Source: Taeniopygia guttata (taxonomy: Eukaryota > Chordata > Aves > Passeriformes > Estrildidae). Taken from it: a stretch of DNA of 64,000 bases. The translations under genes were made by a program, and so were the position numbers. Under the pieces are notes generated by a model. It saw only the letters and a program-made list of their open reading frames with translations, did not search any database and was not told the origin of the DNA. Shown one piece after another: positions 23,858-36,400 of the stretch (the first letter of the stretch is position 1; every line of letters starts with the position of its first letter). The DNA lies in NCBI RefSeq assembly GCF_048771995.1, contig NC_133043.1:10868501-10932500 (forward strand), read 5' to 3'.

Positions 23858-24520
23858 CAGCACAGCAACTTCATCACTTAAAGGGCAAGTTGCTCTAAAA
23901 CCAACAATAAAGGCTTTCAGAGCCTACATGGATTAACACAGCGGGACACAATTGTGCCAGGGGTTCATGTTATATTCCACTGGTTCTAAGCAAAGTTGAC
24001 AGTTACCAGTGCTATTTATTTGCCTCAAAATTACAGAACCTTGAAATCCACATGCTTTTCTGGATATGTTTAGGTGAACTCTAAGTAACTACAAAGTCAC
24101 AGCATTTGTATGCTGTGGCAACAGCAGAGGGACAGTTCTGCACATCAACAATATTTGTAATAAATTTTTAAATGAAAGTGACTTCTGGCAGTCACACAGC
24201 TCTAGCCAAACCCAGACATTTAAACAGTTACTCACAGTACAGGGCTGTGTTTTATCTTTTAATCAAACCATTCCAGTTCTGCAGCCTGGTACAGTAGAAA
24301 TATTCAAACCCAACAGGTCTATATTAGACAGGTCTATATTAGACTTCCTATAATAAACAAAGTTTTCATGTATTACATAAAAACATAACTAAAGGAAAAA
24401 AAACATTTTTCTTTTGGCCTACTTCTTTTTAAGACAGTAACATCCATCAGTGCACCTGCCACCCTCAGAACCAGAAGGCAGCATTTCACAGAACAGAACT
24501 GTACAATTGTTCACATCTTT

Positions 24521-27500
24521 TCACATACTAGATGTTCCGTTTGCAACGCTGGATCCGTTCACTGGAGGCTCCACAATCAGTCTTGGCTCTATCAGCGCAT
24601 CCCAGCTTTCAGTTATCTGAAAACAAACCACAGGCAGCATTTGGCAGGTGCCAGCAGCACCAGCAGATGCAATTTCTGTGCTGTTATGCTTTTGCCTGGA
24701 CCACTGAACCAAGCTCACAACTCCTCCTGTGAGTCACTGATCCTACTGGAGAACCTCAACCTGCCTGATGTCCTGGGTAAGGAAAGATGCAGGTAAGAAC
24801 AACGGTGATGAAAAGGAAAGCTGGTAAGAAAGGATCTCTGAGACATGATGTTGTTTATTAGCCAAAACAAGAACTTTGGTGAGTGGCGGTGACCCCAGTT
24901 AATTGAGTACCATGCAAGAACTGATTATTATGATGTAGACATGCACCTTCTTGCTAGAAAGAAACAATTACTTTTGCTTCCATTGATTCAAATCAGATGG
25001 ATGATTACAAAGGAAATGTCCCTGAGGCGAAGAGAGGCAGGAAGCAGGGCAGGTGCCAGCCCTGCAGAGCTGGTGGCAGGACTCAGAGCAGGCCCCACGT
25101 ACCTTGGTGTCCTGAGGCACCGCGTACTCGACCAGCTCCTCTCCGTCTGCAGACTGGTACACCAGGTCAAACTTCCCTGGCTCCTTAGCAACTGAAAAAC
25201 CACACAAACAGCTCAACCAGCTACAAACCAAAGACACTTTAAATGTTTACCACAAAAGCCAATCAAAACCAGTTTGGTTTTGGGGTTTGTTTTGGGGTTT
25301 TTTTTGTGCTCAGTGTCTGGGTTCATAATTATAAGAAAAAATCTTGAGGAAAAATCGACTACTACACACCAAAATTAAGGTAATTATATGACTACTCACA
25401 TGAGAAAGTCAACAATATCTTGCTGAAATTTAACAAAAATGCTCATATGCCAATTCATTAATTCTGGCTTAAGTGGTAACTGCAGGATACACAGTTTGAG
25501 AAACATTAATCATTTCAGGTCTCAGGAACTGCAACTTGTCATTGCAGGGACTCACTTCCACACCCACTGAAGATACACCATTATGACCTCACACTTTCTC
25601 CATAAAAAAATAATATAAAATATTTTCTTTCTGAAATAATTTCTTTCAGAAAATGAAAACACAGTAGAGATGAGTTACTGACCACTCAAACTAACTGAGA
25701 AAAATTATTTTGTAAATACCCATGAGCATCTTTCAGCTCAACTAGCAAGGGTTAGAACTTCTCAATTTAAATAGACTTTTTGAGGAAGGAATGAGGAGGG
25801 GAGGAGTGTGTTGAGAATGATCCCAAGGAAATCTGGAATACTCCTGAAAGATGAAGTGTTCCTTGGACTTCTGGTTTTCCAGGTGACAGCGCATGACAAC
25901 AAGCCCTTGGTGTCCCCAGGTACGTACATTGTCCTGCTGATGTTGAAAGGATCTCAAGTTCAATCTGCTTTTTTTCAGCATTCCAACTGATTATTTTTGC
26001 CTCCTTCACAAAGCAACAAGAAAAGAATCAGGTACGATACACTTCAGCACTGGATAACTATTCCATATTTACAACCAGTGCACTACTTGATTGCTGCCAG
26101 AGGAAGTAAGTATATCTGGCTATCAAATTTTCCAGTCTCCATGTATAAAATGTACAAAGAATTAATGCTCAGCAATCTGTAGCTACTGGCATCAATAAAT
26201 CAAAGTTACTCATTGTCACTAACTTTGCAGTTTAAATCAGTACTTGCCCAGAAACCAAGTTATTTGAAGTAGCAACAAAATTTTACTTGCACCAGTTTTA
26301 AGAACTTGCCCTGACTTCAAATAGCAGGTAGACTCAAGTAGACAGCTACATTTTTCTACTTGAGGATCTGCATTTTTTGTAATCTCTAAAATATTAATGA
26401 TTATTAATAATCCTTGTAGTTGGTAGTTTGTTGTTGTTTTTCCTTTTTTTAGTAACAGCTACACTTTATCAATTACTTTCGGCTTCTAGAGTTTTGATTT
26501 TTACTGCTGACCTGTAGAGTCAACTGGATGCAAGGAAAAACACTCACAAAGTATCAAAATATTTAAGCCATACTTCACCCATCACAGTTCTGTGAGTGAA
26601 AGAAGGGAGGAAAGAAAACCAGTACCTTATATTCTGAAACTTCAGGACTGTAATTCTCGGTTAGTTCCAGGTGCTGTTGAAAGAAATGCAAGTAACAAAC
26701 TGTAACTTTTCCCAATCTTTGATGATTCCACCTACATCCAGACAGCTTCTTCAGCAACAGAAAGTGCAAGAGCCAAGTCTCCTACTCCTGGAACCCAATG
26801 CCAATTGTGGTCCCAGGTAGACTTCTAGGACTTGCTGTTCCAAAGGATTTGCGTTCAGGTCAGGCTGTGTGAGGAGATCAGGGAAATGGATCCCAGTCTC
26901 CTCAACTGCAGGGATATAATTTTTATTTACTTTTTTATTTTGCAGTGCAGTGTAATTATTTGTATGGCAAGATTTCCAATAATATTTACATGAACAATTA
27001 CATTGAAATGACAACAGAGACAGCATTTCTTGTGTTCTACAAATAAAGAAAGTCTGAAGAAATGCACTTAACTTCTGTATATATTCCAAACTTTGTCAAA
27101 AATCAAAGCCAGGCTTTACAACAAGTGATTTTTTTAAAGAAACAGTTAGGTCAGAAACTTAAAGAGTGTCACAAATGAAGCAATTTTAACCTACTAACAT
27201 TTAGCATTTCCAGAGTTTACCTTAAAGGCAATTCTTTCTCCCACTCGGGGTGGAGCAGCTAGAAGAGGTAACACACTATAGTCTCTCTTGGGAATCTCCA
27301 TGGGATTCTGTGAAACAAAGAGTAACCCACTGATTTAATTACTATATCAGTGAAAACAGAAGACAATGTTCATGCTGTTTGGATTGCAAGAATCACTGAG
27401 AAGAGCAAGGTACATGCTTTGTTTTTAGATATAGAATACAATCACTTTATTGTTGTTTCACAAACACGTCCTCAGGCTGACAAACTGAATTACAGTAAAT

Positions 27501-30316
27501 AAAAGATCAGCCTTGATCCCACTAACCTATTTCTGCTGTTATGAGTTACTCTCATCCTATATATACTCTCATCAAGCTGCCAGAGAAAGGTGACCTCTGC
27601 CTGTGTCAGTCACTCACCTGGACAAGGACAGAAGTGTTTGTCGCAGCTTCATTCAACTGCCTCTGTTTCTGGCCTTCACTGCTGTAGTTACAGAAGAAGC
27701 CAGGGTTTGCTCCTCTCCCATGGCCCCTCATCATCCCACGAAACCCACGGCCCCTAGGTCCTCTCGGGAAGTTATCCTCTCCTGTTCCACGCCCCCTTCC
27801 ACGGCTCAGGCAGGCAAACAGTCCTTGGCCTCTGGCTGGCATCTGTTTAATGCACCTCCTTACTATGGAATTATGCAGTCCAGCACATGCTGCAGACTTT
27901 CTAATGACAAGTGTGTCTGAATCTGAACTAACAGAGTCTGAAGAGAAGCTCTGTGCTTTGGGAGCTTTGGTGCTGTCTTTTACAGCCACCACACGGTTTG
28001 GCACCGATTTTTCCTTTGCAGTGCTGTCTTGTGCTGGTGTCACCGTCTCATCCTCTGTACTCGAGTCAGAATCTGAACTAGAAGACTGGGTTTTTTTAGC
28101 ATTTTTACTAATTGCAGTCTTAGTCTTTTCAGTGTTAGACTTTACAGTCACTTTATTAGTTTTCACATCAGAATCTGAAGCAGCTTGGGATTTGTCTTTG
28201 GGAAGTGTCACCACTACAGGTTTATGGGTAGATTTATTTTCCTTTACATTTAATTCACTGCTGTCACTGTCAGATGATGTGCTGGAGGAATCTGAAGTTC
28301 CCACCCTCTTTTTCCTGGACTGTGTTGTGATCTTTTTGGTGCTATTTTTACCAGAATTTAGAGAAAAGCTCTCATTTGCCCGTTCTAAAGACATCTTTGC
28401 TGCAGCAACCTTTGTCTGATTTTCATCCTTCTTTTTTGTTGCCAACTGCTTCTCCCTCTCTGTTTTTTTCATCTTTTTAGAATGGGAAGTAGAGCTCTCT
28501 TCCTTACCTTCTGCAAGTATATTTCTTGCCCTAACTTCTTCCTTTCTTTTTCTTTTCGTATACCTTTTCTGAGAGTCCCAAGTATCTACAGAGGTCTCTT
28601 CCCTACAAGAGGAATACTCAAGGTTATGCTTCTCCTTTTTCTTTTTCCTTTTATGCTTGCCTTCATTCCTAGACAATTCTTCCTCATCCTCCTTATGTCT
28701 GTGCCTTTTTTTGTCTTCTTTTGTTGTGTAAATAAAGCCATCATCTATCTCTTCATAATCATCTGCAACTACCTCTTCCAATTTTACTCTGTTAAAAAAA
28801 CAAACAAACAAAAGCCACCGTTCAGCATAATGAACACTTTTCCCCACATGTGAGCAGCTCAGGCAAGTTCCCCTAGAGTGGAGATGCTCCAGCTCTTCCC
28901 TGGACAGTCCAGAACCCTCCCCTGCAGGCACAGGCTCCCTTTCCATCTTCAGGAACATTTCCAACTGCTTGGCTCTCTCCATCCTTTGGATTTGCTGAGG
29001 TGTCTCAGGTGCTGGGAGTCAGTGCCCGTGGGACCCCCGCTCCCATTCCACTGCCCAGGGAAGGAAGAGCTCAGACCCCCGGGGAAGTTCCATCCCTGTC
29101 CCACCAAAACCACGTGGAGATTCACTGAATCCCAAAATGGGTCAGGCTGGAAGGGACCACAGTGGGGTCATCTGGTTCCACCTCCCTGCCTAACCAGGGT
29201 CATCCCAGAGCACAGGGCTGTGTCCAGAGGGGTCTGGAATATCCCCAGTGAGGGAAATTCCGCATCCTCTCTGTCCCAGCGTGCGGTCCCTGCACAGGGA
29301 AGCAGCTCTTCCTCCCGGTCAGGTGGAACTTCTTGGGCATCAGTTCCTGCCCGCTGCCTTTTGTCCCGCGGCTCGGCACCACCGGGCAGAACCCGCTCCG
29401 GCCTCTTGGCACCGCCTTTAGGTGCTGATAGGCACTGACGATGTGTGTGTGGGACCGACCCCCGATCCCGCTGTCGCGGTCCTTCTGTCCCGATCCCGGT
29501 CCCGATCCCGCTCTCTGCCCGACCCCGCTGGCCCGGTCCCTATCCCGCTGGCCCGGTCCCTATCCCGCTGGCCCGGTCCCTATCCCGCTATCGCTATACA
29601 GGTCCCACTGTCCCTATCCCGCTCTCTCTGTCCGATCCCGCAGCACCGGTCCCTGTAGCGATTCCGGTCCGGTCCCTGTAGCGACCCCGATCCCCGTCCC
29701 GTTCCGGTCCGGTCCCTGTAGCGATCCCGATCCCGATCCCGGTCCGGTCCCTGTAGCGATCCCTGTCCCGGTCCCTGTCCCGGTCCGGTCCCTGTAGCGA
29801 TCCCGATCCCGGTCCCGGTCCCGGTCCGGTCCCTGTAGCGATCCCTGTCCCGGTCCCTGTCCCGGTCCGGTCCCTGTAGCGATCCCGATCCCGGTCCCGG
29901 TCCGGTCCCTGTAGCGATCGCGATCCCGATCCCGGTCCCGGTCCCGGTCCGGTCCCTGTAGCGATCCCGATCCCGGTCCCGGTCCCGGTCCCGGTCCGGT
30001 CCCTGTAGCGATCCCGATCCCGATCCCGGTCCGGTCCCTGTAGCGATCCCGATCCCGGTCCCTACCTCAGCGAGTCGTTGTCCCGCACGAGGCGCGCGCT
30101 CTCCGCGGGCGGCAGCAGCGCCCCCTCGAGGAAGAGGCTGAGGCGGGCGCGGCGGCTGAAGCCGAAGCGATGGCGGATGAGGCTGAGCAGGTCGGTGACG
30201 AGCCGCGCCTGGCCCGGCTCCAGCAGCAGCCAGCACAGCGCGCAGCCCGGGCTGGCCGGCGGAGGGTGGTCGAACACCAGCCGCAGCCGCAGCGGGCCGC
30301 CGCCCGCCGCCATCAT
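24521..30316 (-). CDS. COIL: Coilin (p80), Cajal body scaffold, complete, 7 exons, 605 aa
   Basis: Coilin organises Cajal bodies and supports snRNP maturation in the nucleus. Minus-strand coding exons in order: 30316-30066, 28788-27618, 27307-27221, 26673-26626, 26003-25928, 25191-25103 and 24616-24521. Splice sites are GT/AG and phases sum to 606 codons; human has 576 aa. Residues 1-84 are the self-association domain ([20 protein letters not shown]). Exon 2 is a long, Lys-rich, Ser/Asp-rich disordered region with basic clusters (KRKKKKEKH) that suit nuclear localisation. An RG box lies at about 413-442 ([10 protein letters not shown]). Residues 475-605 form the atypical Tudor domain ([40 protein letters not shown]). 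Two ATGs begin the frame; the second, at 30313, matches the human MAA start. Intron 1 contains a CR1 copy and a large minisatellite. Confidence 0.96.
29119..29440 (-). mobile_element. CR1 LINE fragment in COIL intron 1
   Basis: Plus-strand GGTCAGGCTGGAAGGGACCA, GTCATCCCAGAGCACAGG, GGTGGAACTTCTTGGGCATC and GGTGCTGATAGGCACTGACG follow the reverse complement of a CR1 3' region in order. The element is co-directional with COIL. It abuts the minisatellite on its 5' side. It encodes no intact protein. Confidence 0.85.
29450..30060. repeat. G-rich minisatellite in COIL intron 1
   Basis: About 600 bp of variable units joined from pieces such as GGTCCGGTCCCTGTAGCGAT, CCCGATCCCGGT and CCCTGTCCCGGT. 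The minus strand, which is the COIL sense strand, is rich in GGG runs. The array begins a few bases after the splice donor of exon 1 and fills the upstream half of intron 1. Long open frames across it (Asp-Arg and Gly-Thr dipeptides) are a by-product of the repeat, not genes. Confidence 0.9.
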
Positions 30317-30423
30317 GGAGGCGGAGGAGGACGAGGAGGAGGAGGAGGAAGAGGCGGGCGCGGGGCGGTGCCGGTCCCCAGGGCGGGCGGGCCGGTCCCG
30401 TGACCGCGGGAGCTGCGGGAGCC
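30317..30423. promoter_or_regulatory. Bidirectional COIL/SCPEP1 promoter
   Basis: Only 107 bp separate the COIL start codon (minus strand) from the SCPEP1 start codon (plus strand). The interval is GC-rich, lacks a TATA box and contains a purine-rich GGAGGAGG stretch and GC-box-like motifs (GGGGCGG, GGGCGGGC). The 5' UTRs of both genes must lie inside or overlap it. A head-to-head pair in a CpG island is a common vertebrate arrangement. Confidence 0.75.
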
Positions 30424-33400
30424 ATGGGGCTGCTCCGGGCGGGGGCCGCGCTGTCCGTGCTGCTGCTGGCGGCAGGTACGGGCCGGGCGGGACGGGACGG
30501 GACGGGAGCGGGGCCTCTGGGCACGGGGCTCCGAGCGAAGCGCTCCTGTGTCCCGCAGCCGCTGCCGGGCAGGGCCCGGGATGAACCGCGCGAAATTCCG
30601 CTTGCCGGGTTGGCGGCCGGGAGGAACGGAGAGGGTAGTGGCAGTCCCGGCGGGAGCAGCAAAGCCTGGCCTCCTTGGCTTGGAAAAGCCCTATTGCTCC
30701 TGCTCCAGTGCGTTGTTGCCTTTTGACCTGATCATTGAGATTAGGTGATGGAGTGTCAAAGGTCTGTTCCGTGCCCGAGATGGGCAGTAGACTGACTGTG
30801 TAAGGTGACCAGACTTTACCGACTTAAATTATATTTTGGATTCCTTTAGAAGTGACCCTCTGTCTGTCTGCATCTGCCGTCCTTGGGGACTGTGAAGCGG
30901 TGCGGTCCCCGCAGACACCACATCGAGATGCTGGGATGAGTTCAGTTGCTCGGGTCATGGGGCCAATAACTCTGAGGCTGCGGGTTCGACCCCCGCCCGG
31001 GCCCTTCACAAAACTGTTGGACTCAATTTTTTAGGTCCCTTTCAGCTCAGAATAGTCTGTGATCCTTATCGAAATTGCAGCTGGTTATGGGAGTTATTTC
31101 ACTGGGGCTGTGCCTTCATTCAGCCCAGGCCTTGAAAGCACATCAAGAACAAATCATTCCAGCGATTGGGCTGTTATTTCGGCAGCAGCTCTCTTAATTA
31201 CACACTTCATGACAATAACTCAGCTGTGGGTGGGGGTGTAAGTATAGGTAGATTTCTTATAATAATTTTCTCTAATAGTAGTAACACTTCTAATTATCAC
31301 ACTCAAGATTGAAATGTAATGTTTTGGAACAATTCTGGTGGAAAGTCCAAAGCTGAGCCTTTTTACCTAGCTGATTGTTATTGTTGTTTCCCCTCAAGGT
31401 GTAGTTCTGAGGCAGCCCCAAGAACCCAAAGAGGTGTGGGGATATGTGGATGTTCGGAGCCAGGCCCACATGTTCTGGTGGCTCTACTATGCAAATAACC
31501 CAACCAAAGACTTCACAGAGTTACCTCTTGTTTTGTGGCTTCAGGTAAGGTTTGATGAGGGACACCAAAGCAATAATTCTTTCCATTTGTGCCTGGTTCA
31601 GTCTGATATCTGATATTGTGCAGCTCTACAGAAACAGGATTCCAAACTGCCTGGTTCTAAATGCCTTGCCTTGTGAATGAGGTGTTGGGGTTGGGAAAAA
31701 TGAGAGTGATTTCATTCTGCAGTTGTGGGATGTCCTCAACTGTTCGCCTTCCATCAAGTTTGATTGCAGTAACAGAAGATGTTCTTATCTTTCATACAAC
31801 AGTAGTGATTTTTGTGCACTGTAATTTCACAGCTCCTTTCCTGAAGAGTTTGTAGTCTAAACAATGTTCAGAGAGAGAGAGAGTAAATAAAATAACCGGA
31901 GATTGAGGATGATTTCTAAATGGAAACAATCCCAGTTTGATAAAAATGGTGGTGTGTTCTCCACAGTACATTGCAGAAGTTAATGTTGAATAAAATCACT
32001 TGAGGACTTGTTCTTGCTCTTTCTGGATTGTGTGAATCAGAGTGAAACCTACAAGCTGTACATGCTGATAAAGCTAATGACTTGCAAAGCTCCAGTTAAC
32101 AGTTAACTTTTGCACTCCATATTCAGGGAATAAGGTTTTGAAACTGTGCTTATATAGCAGGCAGCTCACCAGAAGCTCTCACAAGTGGGTGACTGCTTCT
32201 CTGTTGAATTCTTGCTTTCAGAAATGGCATGTGTGTGCATAGCCCAAGACCATGAGGAACAGATCCTGCTCTGCAAATTAATGTGTACTGCAAAAGCCAT
32301 TTCTAAAAATTTACAATCTGTCATTTTACTTACTGGCGGTCTTGTATTTTTCTTCCATCTGTCTTATCTGTGCCATGCTGCCTTTTAACATCTGTGTCAT
32401 TTGATATTTCCCTGCAGGGAGGTCCAGGAGCTTCAGGCTGTGGATATGGGAACTTTGAAGAGATTGGTCCATTAGACAAAGAAATGAAACCAAGAAATAC
32501 AACCTGGGTACAGTAGAGAGTTCAGCTTCTAACTACTAATTACAAATGTTTGTTTGCTTGTGTGAGCAGATGATGACTATACAAAAAGATCACAGAACAG
32601 TTTTTCATTTAAAGTTCAGTAGAACTATAATATTTCAGGATAAAATATTGTGGTTAATAAGTTAGCTGATAGGAATAGCCTTGTTCAGAACTGAGGGGTA
32701 GACATTAATTTGATTTGATAAAGTATGTCTGGTCTTCCATGGAACTGTGAAATGCAGATGTCTGGGAAACAGAGCAGGGAAATTGTAGAAAGTGTTCTTT
32801 CAAATCACAGCTCCACTGTCTGCAGTCACAGAGTTTTTTCTGGGTGGCTGGCAGCGTAAAACCTATAGCTTATAATTACAGGTCCAGTATGGCCTTCAAG
32901 GGAGAACAAATGACAGCTGCCTGTGAAGGTGGAAGTTTAATTAGAGCAATATATCTGTGCCCTGAGTTACCAATAGTCTGAAGTACTTGGAGTTCCCCTA
33001 GGTGACCTGCCCCTGGATCACTGGGAGTTTTTTTGGATGTACTTCTCATTACAGATTGGGCAAATTGAAGGCCTTTATGTTGCACCTAATTTTTCTGCAA
33101 GTTTTTTCAGGTCCAGTAATTTGCTGGCTCAGTTAATCATTTGTGCCATCAAAACTAAGATTTTTGCTGGCACTGAACTGAGGTTTTACACAAACCTTTC
33201 TGCTTCTACAGTTGCAGGCAGCCAGTATCTTGTTTGTGGATAATCCTGTGGGCACTGGATTCAGTTATGTGGATGATTGTAGCTTGTTTGCCCAAAACCT
33301 TACCGCAGTAGTTTCTGATATGATGGTTTTTCTTGGAGAATTCTTCAAGTGTAGAACAGAATTCCAGGTAAGTGAATTGAATTCTTGTTTATTGTTGTAT

Positions 33401-36400
33401 TTTTCTCTGCTTTTAAATAGAATTCAAAAAGAATTATGGAACAAACTTCCAGATGAGCAGTGTTTTGCTGCTAGGTAGTGTGTGGTGCAGATATAACCAG
33501 TGTCTCTTATTTTCCACATTTCAGAAGATGTATCTTGATTTTGGGGTTTCGTTAGGTAAGCATTGGGATGGAGTTTTGTCAGGATCACAGCTGCTTATGG
33601 TTCCAAAATGCTTCAGAACCAACCCCAGCAAATCACCAGGATGTTATGGAAAACTAATGTGCAGCTTAAAATAAGAAAAGCATTAAATGTTTGAGGATGA
33701 GAGGTGAACAGCCAGTGCCTGGGTCCTGTGGGATCTGGGAGATGGTTGGAGGCATCTTCTGCCCTCCACACAACGAGTTCTTGGTGTGGTTTTTCTCTCC
33801 TCAGACCATCCCATTCTACATATTTTCTGAATCTTATGGAGGTAAAATGGCTGCTGGGGTTGCTTTAGAGCTGCACAACGTAAGTACTTGAAGAATAAAG
33901 TTCACTTTTCACTTTAAAATGGGGGGTCCTACAAGTACTTTTATTTTCTGGAATACACTGTCCCTGTTGCCTAATTCACAGTGCTACTTCCTTTTTTCAC
34001 GTAATGAAAACTGATTCTAGAGTCATGAATAGCTAAAATTTAATTATTGGTGTTTTATTTTGGTTTTCCTCTTATTCACAAAGGCTGTTCAAAAAGGGAC
34101 CATAAAGTGCAATTTTATGGGCGCTGCTCTTGGAGACTCGTGGATTTCACCTTTGGGTACGTTTAAACTCCTCAGACTGTGGATGATTTGTTGTTGTTAT
34201 TTTGTTTTGTTGGGTGTTGTAATCATTCCATGAGTACCTGAAGTCAGAAAGGCCATCCCTGCCTTAAGTGAATTAACTCTCTAGTGAGTCTGGTAAATCA
34301 AAAATAAATACTGCAGCCTTACAAGTTTTCTTGTGACTGATGAATCTCTCTTATAGAATGTATTTAGATTAGGAAAAATCAGAGAGGAAGGTCAGCGAGG
34401 AGCACACTTGCATCTGAAGTGGAGGGATGATAAAATGTCCCTACACATCTCCACAGCCTCTGAGGTGTTTTTGGCTGAAATGTGGCCACCAAGCTATTCA
34501 CAAGGCTGCAAGTGAGATTTGTGTCTGGTGAGGATAAAACGCAAATTAAAGGGCTCTTGGTCCTTCAGTGGTATTGGCAAGGGCAGGCTTCACAGATTAT
34601 CTGTAGCACAGAATAAATACCAAGCAAACTCTTATCTGTCTGCCATCATCTGATCCTTGAGAATTACAAAGTTGTTATAAAACACATTTGTTTTATAACT
34701 CAGTTTTTACCTCATGACTTTTCAAACAGATCAGTTTAGATAATTCCCATTCTCCTGTTAGACCTCTGCCCATGTTTGGCAATGTGCTGCAGTGCTGGGG
34801 GGAGAACATTTTGATAAAAACATGTTGGTTGCTTTAAATAAATTTCACTGGTTAACTCATAGGAGTTTAATGATGTTGCAGGATTTGTAAAGAACCTGCT
34901 CTGTGGTACATAACTTTAGGGTTAAACAGAGCTTACTGTATCTTTTTACTGATTAAGTAATCTGCATTTATTTTTCTTATAAGCATTGTTGCCCCAGTAA
35001 AGGAGAAGTAAGTTAAATCTTACGTCAATAATTGATTATCAGTTTGATGTTTTAAATCTGTTCCGTTTGTTTAGACTCTGTGCTGTCCTGGGGGCCCTAC
35101 CTTTACAGCACTGTAAGTACTTTCTTAAACTCTTGGTCCTCACCTGATCCCTTGTGCTGCCATACAGTACAAATGAATGTTGAATTTTAAGATTACCTCT
35201 TGGCCTGAATAAAACCTAAAAAGCATGGAGGCTGTTAGCAATAAATGGATGTGGAATTGTAATTGAAGCTGTCCTTCTTTGTGTTTGTCTTCCAGTCTCT
35301 CCTTGATGATAATGGTCTAGCAGAGGTGACTGCTGTTGCCAAAGAAATAATGGATGCAATAAATAAAAATCAATACGGGCTGGCTACTGAGCTGTGGGGC
35401 AAGGCTGAAAGTGTCATTGAAGAGGTAGGACTAACATTAAGAACTAACTGCTGCCTGGGGAGGCACATGATTTCAAGTTATCCTTTCTATGAGTGCTGAG
35501 CTGGCATGAATTCTTCAGCCCTCTGCCCAGTCATTTTTGCCAGGATTTGTTGTATCCCAGTGCTGATATAAAGGAGTGTTTGCTATGCCCTGCTGGCAGA
35601 GTGACAGACAAAGTGGGCAGGACAGCCCTTGTGGTCTTCCAGTATTGCACTGAGGTTTCAGCATACAATAGTCCTCTTGATTCCACAGTTTCAACTTAAA
35701 TAAACTGTATCTGCTGGAAAGCTTTGAGTACTGAAAACTGCATCCACCAAGACACAAACTTGAAGTTAAGCACACATCTCTGTTTCAAGAACTACAATAG
35801 GTGCACAGGATGGAAAGGAACCTCAAGTTTATGGTCTGTTACTGTGGGTCATTGCATCTCGTTACTTAGAAAGTTCCAGCATAAAAGACTAGTAAAGTTT
35901 TGCTTTGATTTCTCCTGTTAAAAGGTTGCTCCAAAATCTAACTGTTGCATCTCATTCTTTAGTACACATAAGGCTCTGACTTCCTTGGACAGAAAGGCTA
36001 ATCTGGAGCCACTTCCTTTTTTTTCTTTTTTTGTTCTTTTTTTTGTTTTGTTTTGTTTTTGTTTTGTTTGGGTTTTTTTTGTTTTTTTCCTTCTGTGATT
36101 CATAACTGACAGTGCCTTGCACATAGTTGGTTTCACTTCTTGCTGTTGAGAAGGAACTTCTGGTTTCTGTTTTACTTTTCAAATCTACTTGGCTTCTCCT
36201 CTCAGTTGTTATGGTGCTGGCAGGTGAAGGTATTGCAGTTCTTCTGCAGTTGATGTTGTGAGCTGATTTCTGACCTAAGCATTAGAACTTTAAAAAAATC
36301 AAAAATCAAGTAAAGGACTTCAATAATCTGGAGTAACTTCTGTAATGGCAACACTGCTCACATTTGTCCTTGGATGCAGGCAGCCAATCTGCAGTGCTTG

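Larger units (their letters stand above)
20210..24520. other. Intergenic between TRIM25 promoter and COIL 3' end
   Basis: The two minus-strand genes are separated by this stretch. It carries CR1 LINE fragments (20607-20664, 21193-21830) and a polypurine tract (23800-23857). On the right side it probably includes the COIL 3' UTR; TTTATT at 24015-24020 (AATAAA on the minus strand) is a possible poly(A) signal about 500 bp past the stop. I found no other gene. Confidence 0.5.

Noticed and set aside
27850-28419. Plus-strand 189-codon frame rich in Ser, Leu and Glu
   Set aside because: It is antisense to the Ser/Asp/Lys-rich COIL exon 2, with no known protein similarity.
28790-28982. Extension of COIL exon 2 upstream into an open frame with its own ATG
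   Set aside because: The acceptor at 28789-28791 joins exactly in phase to exon 1, giving the conserved SLRVKLEE junction. The extra frame is intronic.
29580-30662. Very long minus-strand open frame with Asp-Arg and Gly-Thr dipeptides
   Set aside because: It is the translation of the COIL intron minisatellite and runs out of frame across COIL exon 1 and the promoter.
30940-31005. tRNA-Ile gene
   Set aside because: The B box is good but the acceptor stem does not pair, the anticodon arm is altered and a CR1-like tail follows, so it is a SINE head.
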